NCBI GenBank assembly: GCA_037130845.1
Contig: JBAXSE010000027.1
Coordinates: 1 to 14,408, forward strand
Origin: 1-14-0-10-37-14 sp037130845
Lineage (GTDB): Bacteria > Patescibacteriota > Patescibacteriia > Patescibacteriales > Patescibacteriaceae
Reading direction: 5' to 3'
Length of the DNA: 14,408 nt
Shown here: positions 5,810 to 14,244 of the stretch, piece by piece
Layout of the letters: each line of letters begins with the position of its first letter
Numbering within the stretch: the first letter of the stretch is position 1
Made by a program: the position numbers and the translations under genes
Notes under the pieces: generated by a model
Told to the model about the DNA's origin: nothing
The model's input: only the letters and a program-made list of their open reading frames with translations
Databases searched by the model: none

Positions 5810-5894
5810 AGCGACCAAGTTTCAATGGGATACGCGCCTTTTAGCGTCTTTGCTTAATTAAAAGCTAAAACCACTGGAACAAGGGTCGCTTTTT
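5810..5894 (+). ncRNA. candidate structured RNA (small RNA or leader) upstream of rpoB
   Basis: The ends close into a long stem. AGCGACC (5810-5816) pairs with GGTCGCT (5884-5890). After a small internal loop (AA/AAG), GTTTCAATGG (5819-5828) pairs with CCACTGGAAC (5871-5880), with one A-C mismatch and one G-T. Inside, TTTTAGC (5839-5845) can pair with GCTAAAA (5864-5870). Two short hairpins, ACGC/GCGT (5832-5835 with 5844-5847) and GCTT/AAGC (5852-5855 with 5862-5865), compete with that inner stem. TTTTT at 5890-5894 makes the closing stem look like an intrinsic terminator. It could be a free small RNA of about 140 nt transcribed from the promoter near 5720, or part of a long rpoB leader. I do not recognise any known RNA family (not SRP RNA, tmRNA or a tRNA), and 6S RNA is not supported. 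Confidence 0.5.
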
Positions 5895-5895
5895 G

Positions 5896-5924
5896 TTTAC
5901 ACGATTAATGTTAAGTCCAATAAT
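5896..5924 (+). promoter_or_regulatory. likely proximal promoter of rpoB-rpoC
   Basis: TTTACA (5896-5901, five of six), a 17-base spacer and AATAAT (5919-5924, five of six) predict transcription from about 5931 and a 74-base leader for rpoB. It starts right after the T-run of the structured RNA, which suggests that the two are separate transcription units. Confidence 0.5.
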
Positions 5925-5948
5925 TTGCCAGATTTAAAAATTAGATTT

Positions 5949-5989
5949 CCTGGGGCAAACGATGCCTCCGGAGTTTTTGTTTGTTTTTT
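5949..5989 (+). terminator. terminator-like hairpin in the rpoB leader
   Basis: The segment 5949-5957 (CCTGGGGCA) pairs with 5963-5971 (TGCCTCCGG), with one mismatch and one G-T, around the loop AACGA. TTTTTGTTTGTTTTTT follows (5974-5989). This is the shape of an intrinsic terminator, yet it lies only 33 bases before the rpoB ATG at 6005. It is therefore more likely an attenuator, or a stop for upstream transcripts, than a gene end. TTTGCC (5924-5929) can pair with GGCAAA (5954-5959) and would break the stem if it is in the transcript. Confidence 0.6.
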
Positions 5990-6004
5990 AGCTAAGAAAA
6001 ATAT

Positions 6005-9000
6005 ATGCCAAAGTCCCAAACAAATTTCGATCGCCATTCCAATCGCGTCTACTTTGTAGAAAAGGAATCGGCGATGCCCATGCCTGATTTGATCGAGGTT
6101 CAGAAAAACTCTTACGGTTGGTTTATGCGTGAGGGTCTGTCAGAGCTTTTTGATGAGTTTTCTCCTATTACCGACTTTATCGGTAGGGACTTGGAGTTGA
6201 CCTTCGGCGAATATTACTTCGACGAGCCGAAATTCAACGAGATGGAATCGAAGGCCAAGAACATTACTTACGAAGCGTCCTTGCGCGTCAAGGCCACTAT
6301 GCGTAACAAGAAGTCGGAGGCGACCACTACCCAAGAAATCTTCTTGGGCGACTTCCCTTTGATTACCAAGAACGGTACTTTTATCATCAATGGCATCGAG
6401 CGTGTCATCGTCTCGCAGCTGATCCGTTCGGCCGGTGTTATCTTTGGCGCTACCAGTGTCAAAGGCAAGAAATGCTATAACGCCAAGATTATCCCGAACC
6501 GCGGCGCTTGGATCGAATTGGAGGCCGATTCTTCCAATGTCATCTGGGCTCGCATTGACCGTAAGCGCAAAGTAGCCGCTACTTCGCTGTTGCGCGCCTT
6601 TGGTTTTAGCTCTAATGAGGAAATCAAGGCCTTGTTTACCGAGATTGACCCAGAAGGCGAGGATTCCTTTATCGATGCCACTTTGGGCAAAGATATCGCC
6701 TCTAACGAAGAAGAAGGCTTGATCGAAGTCTACAAGCGCATCCGTCCGGGCGATCTGGCTACGGCTGATAATGCCAAGAGCTTGATTCACTCCATGTTTT
6801 TCCGCTTTGACCGTTACGATTTCGATCGCGTCGGCCGCTACAAACTGAACAAACGTTTTAATTTTAATATCCCTAATAACAAAGAAACTCGTGTTTTCCG
6901 CCGTGAAGATTTGGTAGCCATCATGTCCGAGCTGATCCGCCTGTCGGTGGAGCAGGCCAAGGAAGATGATATCGACCATTTGGGCAACCGCCGCGTGCGC
7001 GCCATCGGTGAATTGTTGCAGAACAAGACCCGCGTCGGCTTCTCCCGCATGGAACGCATTATCCGCGATCGCATGTCGATCATGGATATGGAAACCATCA
7101 CTCCTAACAAATTGATCAATGCCCGTCCGTTGATCAGCGTCGTCAAGGAATTCTTTATGAGTTCCCAATTGTCCCAATTCATGGACCAGACCAATCCTCT
7201 GTCCGAATTGGAGCACAAACGCCGTCTGTCAGCCCTGGGTCCCGGCGGCTTGACTCGCGAGCGCGCCGGCTTTGAAGTCCGCGACGTGCACTCCACCCAT
7301 TACGGCCGCATCTGTCCAATCGCCACTCCGGAAGGTCCGAATATCGGTTTGGTCGGCCACTTTTCTTCTTATGCCCGTTTGAACGACTTCGGCTTTATTG
7401 AAACTCCTTATAGAATGGTTTTGCATGATGTTGAGAACGAACCGAACAAGACCGAAGGCCGCATCGCCCGTGAAGATGTCTATGAATTGGGCAAGAACGG
7501 CGAACGCAAGACTATAATCATCAAGGCAGGCGAAAAGATCGACGCCAAAGCCGCCCGCAAACTGCAAGAAAAGGCCGGTCTGGTTTTGATACCGATTAAG
7601 CCCGTAGTCACCGATGAGATTGTCTATCTGGATGCTTTGGAAGAAGAAAAATATATCAGTTCCGCCAGTACCACGCCTTTTGACGAACATGGCCACTTTT
7701 TGGTAGCCAAGGCCGAAGTCAGAAAGTATGGCGAACCGACTGTCGAAGATGTCGACAAGATCGACCTTTTGGGCGTCGCTGCCAATCAAATCGTCTCTGT
7801 GGCCACTTCCTTGATTCCTTTCTTGGAACACGACGATGGTATCCGCGCTTTGATGGGTACGAACATGCAACGTCAGGCTGTGCCTCTCATTAATCCCCAG
7901 GCGCCAATCGTCGGTACCGGTATCGAATACCGCGCTGCCCGCGATTCCGGCCACGCTATTGTGGCTGATGCCGATGGTGAAATCGTCAAGCTGGATGGTG
8001 GCAAGATTGTGCTCAAGGGCGCTGACGGCAAAACCTATGAACATCGCCTCAATAAATATCTGCTTTCCAACGCCTCTACCTGTATCAACCAGCGTCCGAC
8101 TGTTTCCAAGGGTGCTAAGGTTAAGAAGGGCGACTTGATCTCTACCGGTCCTTCTATTTCTGACGGCGAACTGGCCTTGGGCAATAATGTCCTGGTCGGC
8201 TTTATGACTTGGGAAGGGTTCAACTACGAAGATGCTATTATTATTTCCGAGCGTTTGGTCAAAGAAGACTTGTACAGCTCTATCCATATCGAGAACTACA
8301 CTATCGACGTACGCGATACCAAGCTTGGTCCCGAATTGATTACCAATGATATTCCGAATATCTCGGAAGAAAAATTGCGCAATCTGGACGAACGAGGCAT
8401 TATCCGCATCGGCGCCGAAGTATCATCCGGCGATATCCTGGCCGGCAAGATTACGCCTAAGGGCGAAACCGAACTCTCGGCCGAAGAAAAACTCTTGCGT
8501 GCTATTTTTGGCGACAAGGCCAAGGATGTGCGTGATAGCTCCCTGTATCTGGAACACGGCGAACACGGCAAGGTGGTTGATGTCAAAATCTTCAGCCGTG
8601 ACCAAGGCGACAAATTGTCGACCGGCGTCATCCAATCCATTCAAGTCACTGTCGCCAACCTGCGCAAGATCCGCGCCGGCGACAAGATGGCCGGACGCCA
8701 TGGTAATAAGGGCGTTATTTCTAAGATCGTTCCGCCAGAAGATATGCCTTACTTGGAAGACGGAACTCCGTTGGATATTATCCTGTCTCCTTTGGGCGTC
8801 GTCTCTCGTATGAACTTGGGTCAGCTGTTGGAAACCCATTTGGGTATTGCGGCCAAGAAACTGAATTACAAAGTAGCTACGCCTCCTTTGAACGGCTTGT
8901 CCGAGGAACAGATCCGCGGCGAATTGCGCAAGGCCGGTTTGCCTGAAGACGGCAAGATGGTTATGACCGATGGCAAGAGCGGCGCTATTTTCGATAACAA

Positions 9001-9529
9001 GGTGACCGTCGGTTACAAATACATGTTGAAGCTGAACCATATGGTGGAAGACAAGATCCATCAGCGCAGCATCGGTCCTTATTCGCTTATCACGCAGCAG
9101 CCTTTGGGCGGCAAAGCCCAATTCGGCGGCCAGCGTTTCGGTGAAATGGAAGTCTGGGCCTTGGAGGCCTACGGCGCTGCGCATAACTTGCAGGAAATCT
9201 TGACCATCAAATCCGATGACGTTAGCGGACGTTCGAAGGCTTATGAGGCGATTATTAAGGGCAAGACTATCGAAAAGCTCAATGTTCCGGAATCCTTTAA
9301 TGTCTTGGTGCGTGAGTTGAAAGGCTTGGGTCTGGATGTTGAATTGCTCAATGCCGGCGGACAGGCGATCGACTTCGAACGCGAAGAAGAACGCCCGGCT
9401 CGTCCGTTGGTGAGCGAAGATGCGGCTATCGTAGACGAAGAAGCTCCTGAGGAGCTGAAACTGACCGACGTCTTGGCGCAGCCGGAGATTGTGGTGCCGT
9501 TAGAAGAGGCAGAAGCCTTGATCGATTAA
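6005..9529 (+). CDS. rpoB: RNA polymerase subunit beta
   Basis: The 1174-residue beta subunit is complete and in frame, close in size to the B. subtilis protein and shorter than that of E. coli, whose large lineage inserts it lacks. The N-terminus shows MPDLIEVQKNSYGWF (26-40). The rifampicin region spans about 386-414: SSQLSQFMDQTNPLSE, then HKRRLSALGPGG. Q391, D394, H404, R407 and S409 sit at the positions of E. coli Q513, D516, H526, R529 and S531 and are unchanged, so the site looks drug-sensitive. Catalytic-centre lysines K894 and K902 lie in KMAGRHGNKG. The C-terminal clamp region carries GGKAQFGGQRFGEMEVWALE. The protein ends in an acidic tail of about 50 residues after the conserved ELLN segment. 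rpoC follows after 25 bases with no terminator, so the two are co-transcribed. No clear SD precedes the ATG (only AAGAAA). The usual rplJ/rplL partners do not lie directly upstream; parB does. Confidence 0.98.
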   Translation: MPKSQTNFDRHSNRVYFVEKESAMPMPDLIEVQKNSYGWFMREGLSELFDEFSPITDFIGRDLELTFGEYYFDEPKFNEMESKAKNITYEASLRVKATMRNKKSEATTTQEIFLGDFPLITKNGTFIINGIERVIVSQLIRSAGVIFGATSVKGKKCYNAKIIPNRGAWIELEADSSNVIWARIDRKRKVAATSLLRAFGFSSNEEIKALFTEIDPEGEDSFIDATLGKDIASNEEEGLIEVYKRIRPGDLATADNAKSLIHSMFFRFDRYDFDRVGRYKLNKRFNFNIPNNKETRVFRREDLVAIMSELIRLSVEQAKEDDIDHLGNRRVRAIGELLQNKTRVGFSRMERIIRDRMSIMDMETITPNKLINARPLISVVKEFFMSSQLSQFMDQTNPLSELEHKRRLSALGPGGLTRERAGFEVRDVHSTHYGRICPIATPEGPNIGLVGHFSSYARLNDFGFIETPYRMVLHDVENEPNKTEGRIAREDVYELGKNGERKTIIIKAGEKIDAKAARKLQEKAGLVLIPIKPVVTDEIVYLDALEEEKYISSASTTPFDEHGHFLVAKAEVRKYGEPTVEDVDKIDLLGVAANQIVSVATSLIPFLEHDDGIRALMGTNMQRQAVPLINPQAPIVGTGIEYRAARDSGHAIVADADGEIVKLDGGKIVLKGADGKTYEHRLNKYLLSNASTCINQRPTVSKGAKVKKGDLISTGPSISDGELALGNNVLVGFMTWEGFNYEDAIIISERLVKEDLYSSIHIENYTIDVRDTKLGPELITNDIPNISEEKLRNLDERGIIRIGAEVSSGDILAGKITPKGETELSAEEKLLRAIFGDKAKDVRDSSLYLEHGEHGKVVDVKIFSRDQGDKLSTGVIQSIQVTVANLRKIRAGDKMAGRHGNKGVISKIVPPEDMPYLEDGTPLDIILSPLGVVSRMNLGQLLETHLGIAAKKLNYKVATPPLNGLSEEQIRGELRKAGLPEDGKMVMTDGKSGAIFDNKVTVGYKYMLKLNHMVEDKIHQRSIGPYSLITQQPLGGKAQFGGQRFGEMEVWALEAYGAAHNLQEILTIKSDDVSGRSKAYEAIIKGKTIEKLNVPESFNVLVRELKGLGLDVELLNAGGQAIDFEREEERPARPLVSEDAAIVDEEAPEELKLTDVLAQPEIVVPLEEAEALID

Positions 9530-9554
9530 TTAGTTTTATTAGACTCATACATAT

Positions 9555-12500
9555 ATGCTTAATCCAATTAAGACTAGTGATTTCGAGGCTATCCGCCTGA
9601 AGGTCGCCTCACCTCAGGATATCACCAGATGGTCGCACGGCGAAGTGATTCGTCCCGAAACCATCAACTACCGCACACAGAAGCCGGAAAAGAACGGCTT
9701 GTTCTGCGAACGCATTTTTGGCCCTTCCAAGGACTATGAATGCCATTGCGGTAAATATAAGAAAATACGTTACAAGGGCATTGTTTGCGAAAAGTGCGGG
9801 GTCGAGGTAACTCGTTCTATCGTGCGTCGCGAACGCATGGGCCATATATCCTTGCAGACACCGGTTACTCATATCTGGTTTTTGCGCGGTTTGTCTTCCA
9901 AGGTTGGTTTGGCGCTCAATTTGAGCGTTCAGTCTTTGGAAAAGGTGGTCTATTTTGCCAGCTTTATTATTACCGAAGTCAACGAAGAATTACGCGAGGC
10001 GACTGTTGAACAGATTAAGGAAGAATACAAGGCCAAACGCAAGATGTTTGAAAACGACTTTACTAACCAAGCCAAGAATATCAAGGCTAAAGAGGCTAAA
10101 TTGCTCAAAGAAGAAAAATCGGCCTTTGAAGCCAAGGACATCTTGGATCGTGAAATTAGCGCAGCCGAAAAGGTGCGCGATGAAAAGATGGCTTCTTTGG
10201 AAGAGGCTTTTTCTCAGGCCACCAAGGAACTTAAGAGCTTGAAGGTGATGAACGTCATCTCCGAAAACATCTATCAGAATCTGAGCTTGAAATACGGCCA
10301 CATCTTTACTGCCAGCATCGGCGCCGAAGCGATCCGCGGCTTGTTGGCCGAGATTGATTTGCCGACCGTGATTGAAAGTTTGGAAGCCGAGTTGATTGAC
10401 ATTATCGAATCCAAGAAAGACAAAGCGATCAAGCGCCTTAAATTTTTCAAGAATCTTCAGAAGAATAACTTGCGCCCAGAATGGATGATTATGACCAAGA
10501 TTCCGGTTATCCCTCCTGATTTGCGCCCGATGGTGGCTCTGGACGGCGGCCGTTTTGCCACCTCCGATTTGAACGACCTTTATCGCCGCATCATCAACCG
10601 CAACAATCGCCTGCGCCAGCTGATCGAATTGTCCGCTCCGGAAGTTATCTGCCGCAATGAAAAACGCATGTTGCAAGAAGCGGTCGATGCCTTGATCGAC
10701 AATTCTATCCGCCATGGCAAGACCGTAGTTGCTTCGACCGGTCAGAAACGCACTCTGAAATCCTTGGCCGATTCGCTCAAGGGTAAACAAGGTCGTTTCC
10801 GCCAGAACTTGCTGGGCAAGCGCACCGATTATTCCGGCCGTAGCGTTATTACCGTCAATCCAAATCTTAAATTGTCCCAGTGCGGTATTCCGAAGCGCAT
10901 GGCTATTGAATTGTTCAAGCCCTTTATTATTTCCAAATTGATCCAAGCAGAAATCGTCCATAATGTCCGCTCCGCCAGCCGCTATATCGAGGCCGGCCAT
11001 GATATAGTTTGGGATATCCTGGAAGAAATCATCAAGAAGAGCTATGTGCTGTTGAATCGCGCTCCTACTCTGCATCGTTTGGGTATCCAGGCTTTCCGTC
11101 CGATTTTGATCGAAGGTTTGGCCTTGCAGATCCATCCGTTGGTTTGTACCGCTTTTAACGCCGACTTCGACGGCGACCAAATGGCTGTTCACGTCCCATT
11201 GACCGAAGAGGCTAATTGGGAGGCCGAGCATCTGATGTTGGCTTCTCGTAACTTGCTTAAGCCGGCTACCGGCGACCCAATCGTCACTCCTTCGCAGGAT
11301 ATCGTTTGGGGCACCTATTACCTGACCAGCGAAGAAGAAACTCCGGCTGACAAGGTCAAGTATTTTAGCGACGAAGAAGAAGCCAAGCTGGCTTATGCTA
11401 TGGAAGTAATCGGCTTGCGCCAGAAGATTAAGGTCCGTATCAATAAATACGGTCTGGAAGGCATGACCGAAACGACCGTCGGCAAGATCTTGTTCAACGA
11501 GCTGTTGCCTGAGAAATTGCGTTTTGTCAATAAGGTAGTAGGCAAGAATGAAGTCAAGAATCTGTTGCGTGAGCATTTGCAGCACTTCAGTTCCGAGCAG
11601 ACCGTCGACTTTGTGGACAATCTCAAGAATAACGCTTTCAAATATATTACCCGTTCCGGCCTCTCTTGGGGTATGGGCGACATGGCTACCTTCGAGGAAG
11701 TAGAAATCAAGATCAAAGAAACCGAAGCCAAGGCTGAGGAGGTGGTGGAAATCTACGAAGAAGGCTTGCTGACCGATAGCGAACGCTATGCCAAGGTTAT
11801 CGAGATGTGGACCAAGACCAAAGAAGAAATCACCGAGGTTTGCACCAACCGCTTGGATAAGAATGGCCCTGTTTATTCCATGATCAAATCCGGCGCTCGC
11901 GGATCTTGGGCTCAGTTGACTCAGATTTTGGGCATGAAGGGTTTGGTAACTTCACCTTCCGGCGCTATTATCGAATTGCCGGTCAAAGGTAACTTCAAAA
12001 AAGGCTTTGATGTCTTGGAATATTTCATCGCTACCCACGGTGTGCGTAAAGGTTTGTCCGATACCGCCTTGCGTACCGCTAACGCCGGTTATTTGACCCG
12101 TCGTTTGGTGGACGTCTCGCAGGATGTGATCGTCTTCGAGGAAGACTGCGGCGATGATGTCGGCGTGGTCTGGACCAAGAAAGAATGCGACGCCATCGGC
12201 AAACCGCTGATCGCTCGTATCATGGGCCGTTACTTGTTACATGATTTGAAGAATGAAGCAGGCAAGGTTTTGATTAAGGCAGGCGAACTGGTGACCGAAG
12301 AATTGTCCACGGAATTTGCCAAAGAAAATATCCCCCAATCGACTATTCGTTCTATGTTGACCTGCCGCGCCGCTCGCGGCGTCTGCCAGACTTGCTATGG
12401 CTACGATTTGGCCTACAACAAGAAAGTTCAATTGGGTGTGGCTGTTGGTATTATCGCTGCTCAGTCCATCGGTGAACCTGGTACTCAGTTGACTATGAGA

Positions 12501-13631
12501 ACCTTCCATACCGGTGGTGTGGCTGGTGCGGACGATATTACTCAAGGTTTGCCTCGCGTAGAAGAAATCTTCGAAGCTCGCACACCTAAACGCAAGGCCT
12601 TCATTGCCGACGTGGCCGGTACTGTCAGTATCGAAAGCCAGGAGCGCAGTATGCAGGGCCCAGATGGCAAGACTATCTTGTCCAGCTCCCGCGAGAAATT
12701 GCTCAAGATTGTCTATCAGGGCGAAGAAGCCGACCGTTATGCCTTTGTTGAATATGCCGCGGTCAAGAGCAGCAAGATCAAACCTAAGCTGGAGGTAGAA
12801 GTAGGCCAGCATGTTAAGAAAAATGAATTATTGTATACTATCGGCGAGGTTGAAGTCAAAGCCAAACGCGCCGGCCGCGTCGAGATCGACAACAAAGCGG
12901 TCAAGGTGCAGACTCCGGCCGAGAAGATTCGTGAATATCTGATTCCTCGCGGCTTTACTATCATGGTGTCCGAAGGACAGGTGGTAGCGGCCGGCGATCA
13001 GTTGACCGAAGGTTCCATCGAATTGAAGCGCATGTATGAATTGAAGGGGATCGAAGAGACTCAGAAATACATTGTGCGCGAAATCCAATATGTTTACAGC
13101 TCTCAGGGCCAGCCTTTGAATGACAAACATATCGAAATCATCGCCCGCCAGATGTTCTCGCGCGTGATGGTGGAGGATGCCGGCAGCACCGATCTGCTGT
13201 CGGGCGAAGTGGTGGAAAAGGTGATCTTTGACCGCGAAAACAAAGCCGAGTTGGCCGAGGGCGGCACGGTTGCCAAGGGACGCCAATTGTTGATGGGTAT
13301 GACTAAGGTCAGTCTGTCCACCAACAGCTTCTTGTCCGCCGCTTCTTTCCAAGAAACCAGCCGTGTCTTGATCGATGCCGCCGTTACCGGCAAAGTCGAC
13401 CATTTGGAAGGCCTCAAGGAAAACGTCATCATCGGCCGCCCTATTCCGGCCGGTACCGGTTTCTACGAACGCAATCCTCATTTGGCGCCCAAGGTTGAGA
13501 AGCCGCTAGTGATGAGCGATGTCGAACCAGAGGTGGAAATCGAGGCCGAGAGCCTGATTGAACCAGAGGTTACGGCCGAAGTTGAGCCACCAGTGGTGAG
13601 CGAAGCCGAAACAGAAAACACAGAAGAATAA
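9555..13631 (+). CDS. rpoC: RNA polymerase subunit beta'
   Basis: The 1358-residue beta' subunit is intact. The first zinc site is C63, C65, C78 and C81 (CHCGKY...CEKCG). The catalytic NADFDGDQM is at 535-543, with D537, D539 and D541 holding the magnesium. The second zinc site is C865, C937, C944 and C947 (DCGDD...CRAARGVCQTC). The trigger-loop region MRTFHTGGVAGADD lies downstream. Residues about 141-232 are a highly charged, helix-forming stretch rich in K, E and A, roughly 90 residues beyond the E. coli and B. subtilis pattern here. The normal sequence resumes at GAEAIRGLL (256-264). The last ~45 residues are an acidic, low-complexity tail with repeated EPEV-like units. The leader of 25 bases after rpoB has no SD. 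A strong terminator follows. Confidence 0.98.
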   Translation: MLNPIKTSDFEAIRLKVASPQDITRWSHGEVIRPETINYRTQKPEKNGLFCERIFGPSKDYECHCGKYKKIRYKGIVCEKCGVEVTRSIVRRERMGHISLQTPVTHIWFLRGLSSKVGLALNLSVQSLEKVVYFASFIITEVNEELREATVEQIKEEYKAKRKMFENDFTNQAKNIKAKEAKLLKEEKSAFEAKDILDREISAAEKVRDEKMASLEEAFSQATKELKSLKVMNVISENIYQNLSLKYGHIFTASIGAEAIRGLLAEIDLPTVIESLEAELIDIIESKKDKAIKRLKFFKNLQKNNLRPEWMIMTKIPVIPPDLRPMVALDGGRFATSDLNDLYRRIINRNNRLRQLIELSAPEVICRNEKRMLQEAVDALIDNSIRHGKTVVASTGQKRTLKSLADSLKGKQGRFRQNLLGKRTDYSGRSVITVNPNLKLSQCGIPKRMAIELFKPFIISKLIQAEIVHNVRSASRYIEAGHDIVWDILEEIIKKSYVLLNRAPTLHRLGIQAFRPILIEGLALQIHPLVCTAFNADFDGDQMAVHVPLTEEANWEAEHLMLASRNLLKPATGDPIVTPSQDIVWGTYYLTSEEETPADKVKYFSDEEEAKLAYAMEVIGLRQKIKVRINKYGLEGMTETTVGKILFNELLPEKLRFVNKVVGKNEVKNLLREHLQHFSSEQTVDFVDNLKNNAFKYITRSGLSWGMGDMATFEEVEIKIKETEAKAEEVVEIYEEGLLTDSERYAKVIEMWTKTKEEITEVCTNRLDKNGPVYSMIKSGARGSWAQLTQILGMKGLVTSPSGAIIELPVKGNFKKGFDVLEYFIATHGVRKGLSDTALRTANAGYLTRRLVDVSQDVIVFEEDCGDDVGVVWTKKECDAIGKPLIARIMGRYLLHDLKNEAGKVLIKAGELVTEELSTEFAKENIPQSTIRSMLTCRAARGVCQTCYGYDLAYNKKVQLGVAVGIIAAQSIGEPGTQLTMRTFHTGGVAGADDITQGLPRVEEIFEARTPKRKAFIADVAGTVSIESQERSMQGPDGKTILSSSREKLLKIVYQGEEADRYAFVEYAAVKSSKIKPKLEVEVGQHVKKNELLYTIGEVEVKAKRAGRVEIDNKAVKVQTPAEKIREYLIPRGFTIMVSEGQVVAAGDQLTEGSIELKRMYELKGIEETQKYIVREIQYVYSSQGQPLNDKHIEIIARQMFSRVMVEDAGSTDLLSGEVVEKVIFDRENKAELAEGGTVAKGRQLLMGMTKVSLSTNSFLSAASFQETSRVLIDAAVTGKVDHLEGLKENVIIGRPIPAGTGFYERNPHLAPKVEKPLVMSDVEPEVEIEAESLIEPEVTAEVEPPVVSEAETENTEE

Positions 13632-13640
13632 TTTATCAGA

Positions 13641-13686
13641 CTATAAACAAAACACCTCCGAATTTTCGGAGGTGTTTTGTTTATAG
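13641..13686 (+). terminator. strong terminator of rpoB-rpoC
   Basis: A 21-bp perfect stem (13641-13661 with 13666-13686) closes on the loop ATTT. The GC-rich core CACCTCCGA/TCGGAGGTG is flanked by A-rich and T-rich arms (TGTTTTGTTT on the exit side). It begins nine bases after the rpoC stop codon. The symmetrical arms make it effective on either strand. Confidence 0.9.
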
Positions 13687-13700
13687 ACATCACCGAGCAA

Positions 13701-13729
13701 TTGGTCACCACACCAATAAGTGGTATAAT
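13701..13729 (+). promoter_or_regulatory. promoter of the TrpR-family gene
   Basis: TTGGTC (13701-13706), a 17-base spacer and TATAAT (13724-13729) with the extended -10 element TGG directly before it. Transcription would begin near 13736, only about five bases before the first 32-bp palindrome. Confidence 0.7.
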
Positions 13730-13740
13730 GATATAAATAG

Positions 13741-13772
13741 CTTGGTACAGTATACTAGTATACTGTACCAAG
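13741..13772. repeat. 32-bp perfect palindrome, copy 1
   Basis: The half-site CTTGGTACAGTATACT is followed at once by its exact reverse complement. It starts about five bases after the predicted transcription start of the TrpR-family gene. It could thus act as a DNA operator blocking early transcription or as a 16-bp hairpin at the 5' end of the mRNA. The centre reads ACTAGT, a short element also present in E. coli TrpR operators. That link is suggestive only. Confidence 0.85.
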
Positions 13773-13799
13773 AATATAATTAATAAGATAAAAAAATAT

Positions 13800-13806
13800 G
13801 GGAGGG
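13800..13806 (+). promoter_or_regulatory. Shine-Dalgarno deciding the TrpR-family start
   Basis: GGGAGGG (13800-13806) lies about 10 bases before the ATG at 13816. The frame also has an ATG at 13798, but that codon abuts this SD and has none of its own, so the downstream start is preferred. Confidence 0.65.
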
Positions 13807-13815
13807 AAATTAAAA

Positions 13816-14244
13816 ATGCATGATTTAAGCGATGCGCAAAGGAAGGCGTGTCTCGGCGATTTTTGTTCGATTGTCGGCTCCTTGCAAGGTTATGATGAAG
13901 CCAAGAATTTTTTCAAGGACCTATTAACCACCAGTGAGATGATAATGATTTCTCGGAGAATCCAAATCGCCAGGCAATTGATGAAAGGCTGGACGCATGA
14001 ACAGATCAGGGAGAATCTGGGATCTGGTAAAGCGACTATTATTCAGGTAGATCGATGGCTAAATGAAGGCTTTGGCGGCTACAAACAAGTGCTAAAAAAA
14101 TACAAAGCAAAAGAAGACGAAAGAAAGTCATATATACCACCTGCGCCCTTTTCTTTTGATGATCTTCGCAAACGATATCCCCGGCAGTATCTGCTGATAA
14201 ACCTGTTCATGGCCGCCAAGAACAAGAAAAACAATGATAAGTAA
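13816..14244 (+). CDS. TrpR/YerC-YecD-family DNA-binding protein
   Basis: A 142-residue protein (148 if the upstream ATG at 13798 is used). The middle carries the TrpR-like helix-turn-helix of the YerC/YecD group: LTTSEMIMISRRIQIARQL (37-55), then GWTHEQIRENLGSGKATIIQVDRWLN (58-83) and GFGGYKQVL, the family's usual ending of the DNA-binding unit. A basic, lysine-rich tail of about 45 residues follows, longer than in short family members. TrpR itself represses tryptophan genes when tryptophan is bound. YerC-type relatives lack a known ligand, and I cannot name this protein's target. The gene sits between two identical perfect palindromes and has its own promoter, which suggests self-regulation. 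It is separated from rpoC by a strong terminator. Confidence 0.85.
   Translation: MHDLSDAQRKACLGDFCSIVGSLQGYDEAKNFFKDLLTTSEMIMISRRIQIARQLMKGWTHEQIRENLGSGKATIIQVDRWLNEGFGGYKQVLKKYKAKEDERKSYIPPAPFSFDDLRKRYPRQYLLINLFMAAKNKKNNDK

Noticed and set aside
5554..6004. Classic parS site for ParB
   Set aside because: I looked for TGTTTCACGTGAAACA-like symmetry and found none here; the inverted repeats present are unrelated in sequence.
7160..7246. Rifampicin-resistance substitutions in rpoB
   Set aside because: All main contact positions keep the sensitive residues; T396 in place of the usual N (E. coli N518) is a natural variant I would not call resistance.
9990..11585. 531-codon open frame on the minus strand inside rpoC
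   Set aside because: It is antisense to a conserved core gene, shows no recognisable domain, and arises from the codon bias of rpoC. The same holds for the minus-strand frames at 6140-7216, 7229-8287, 8423-9184 and 12828-13481.
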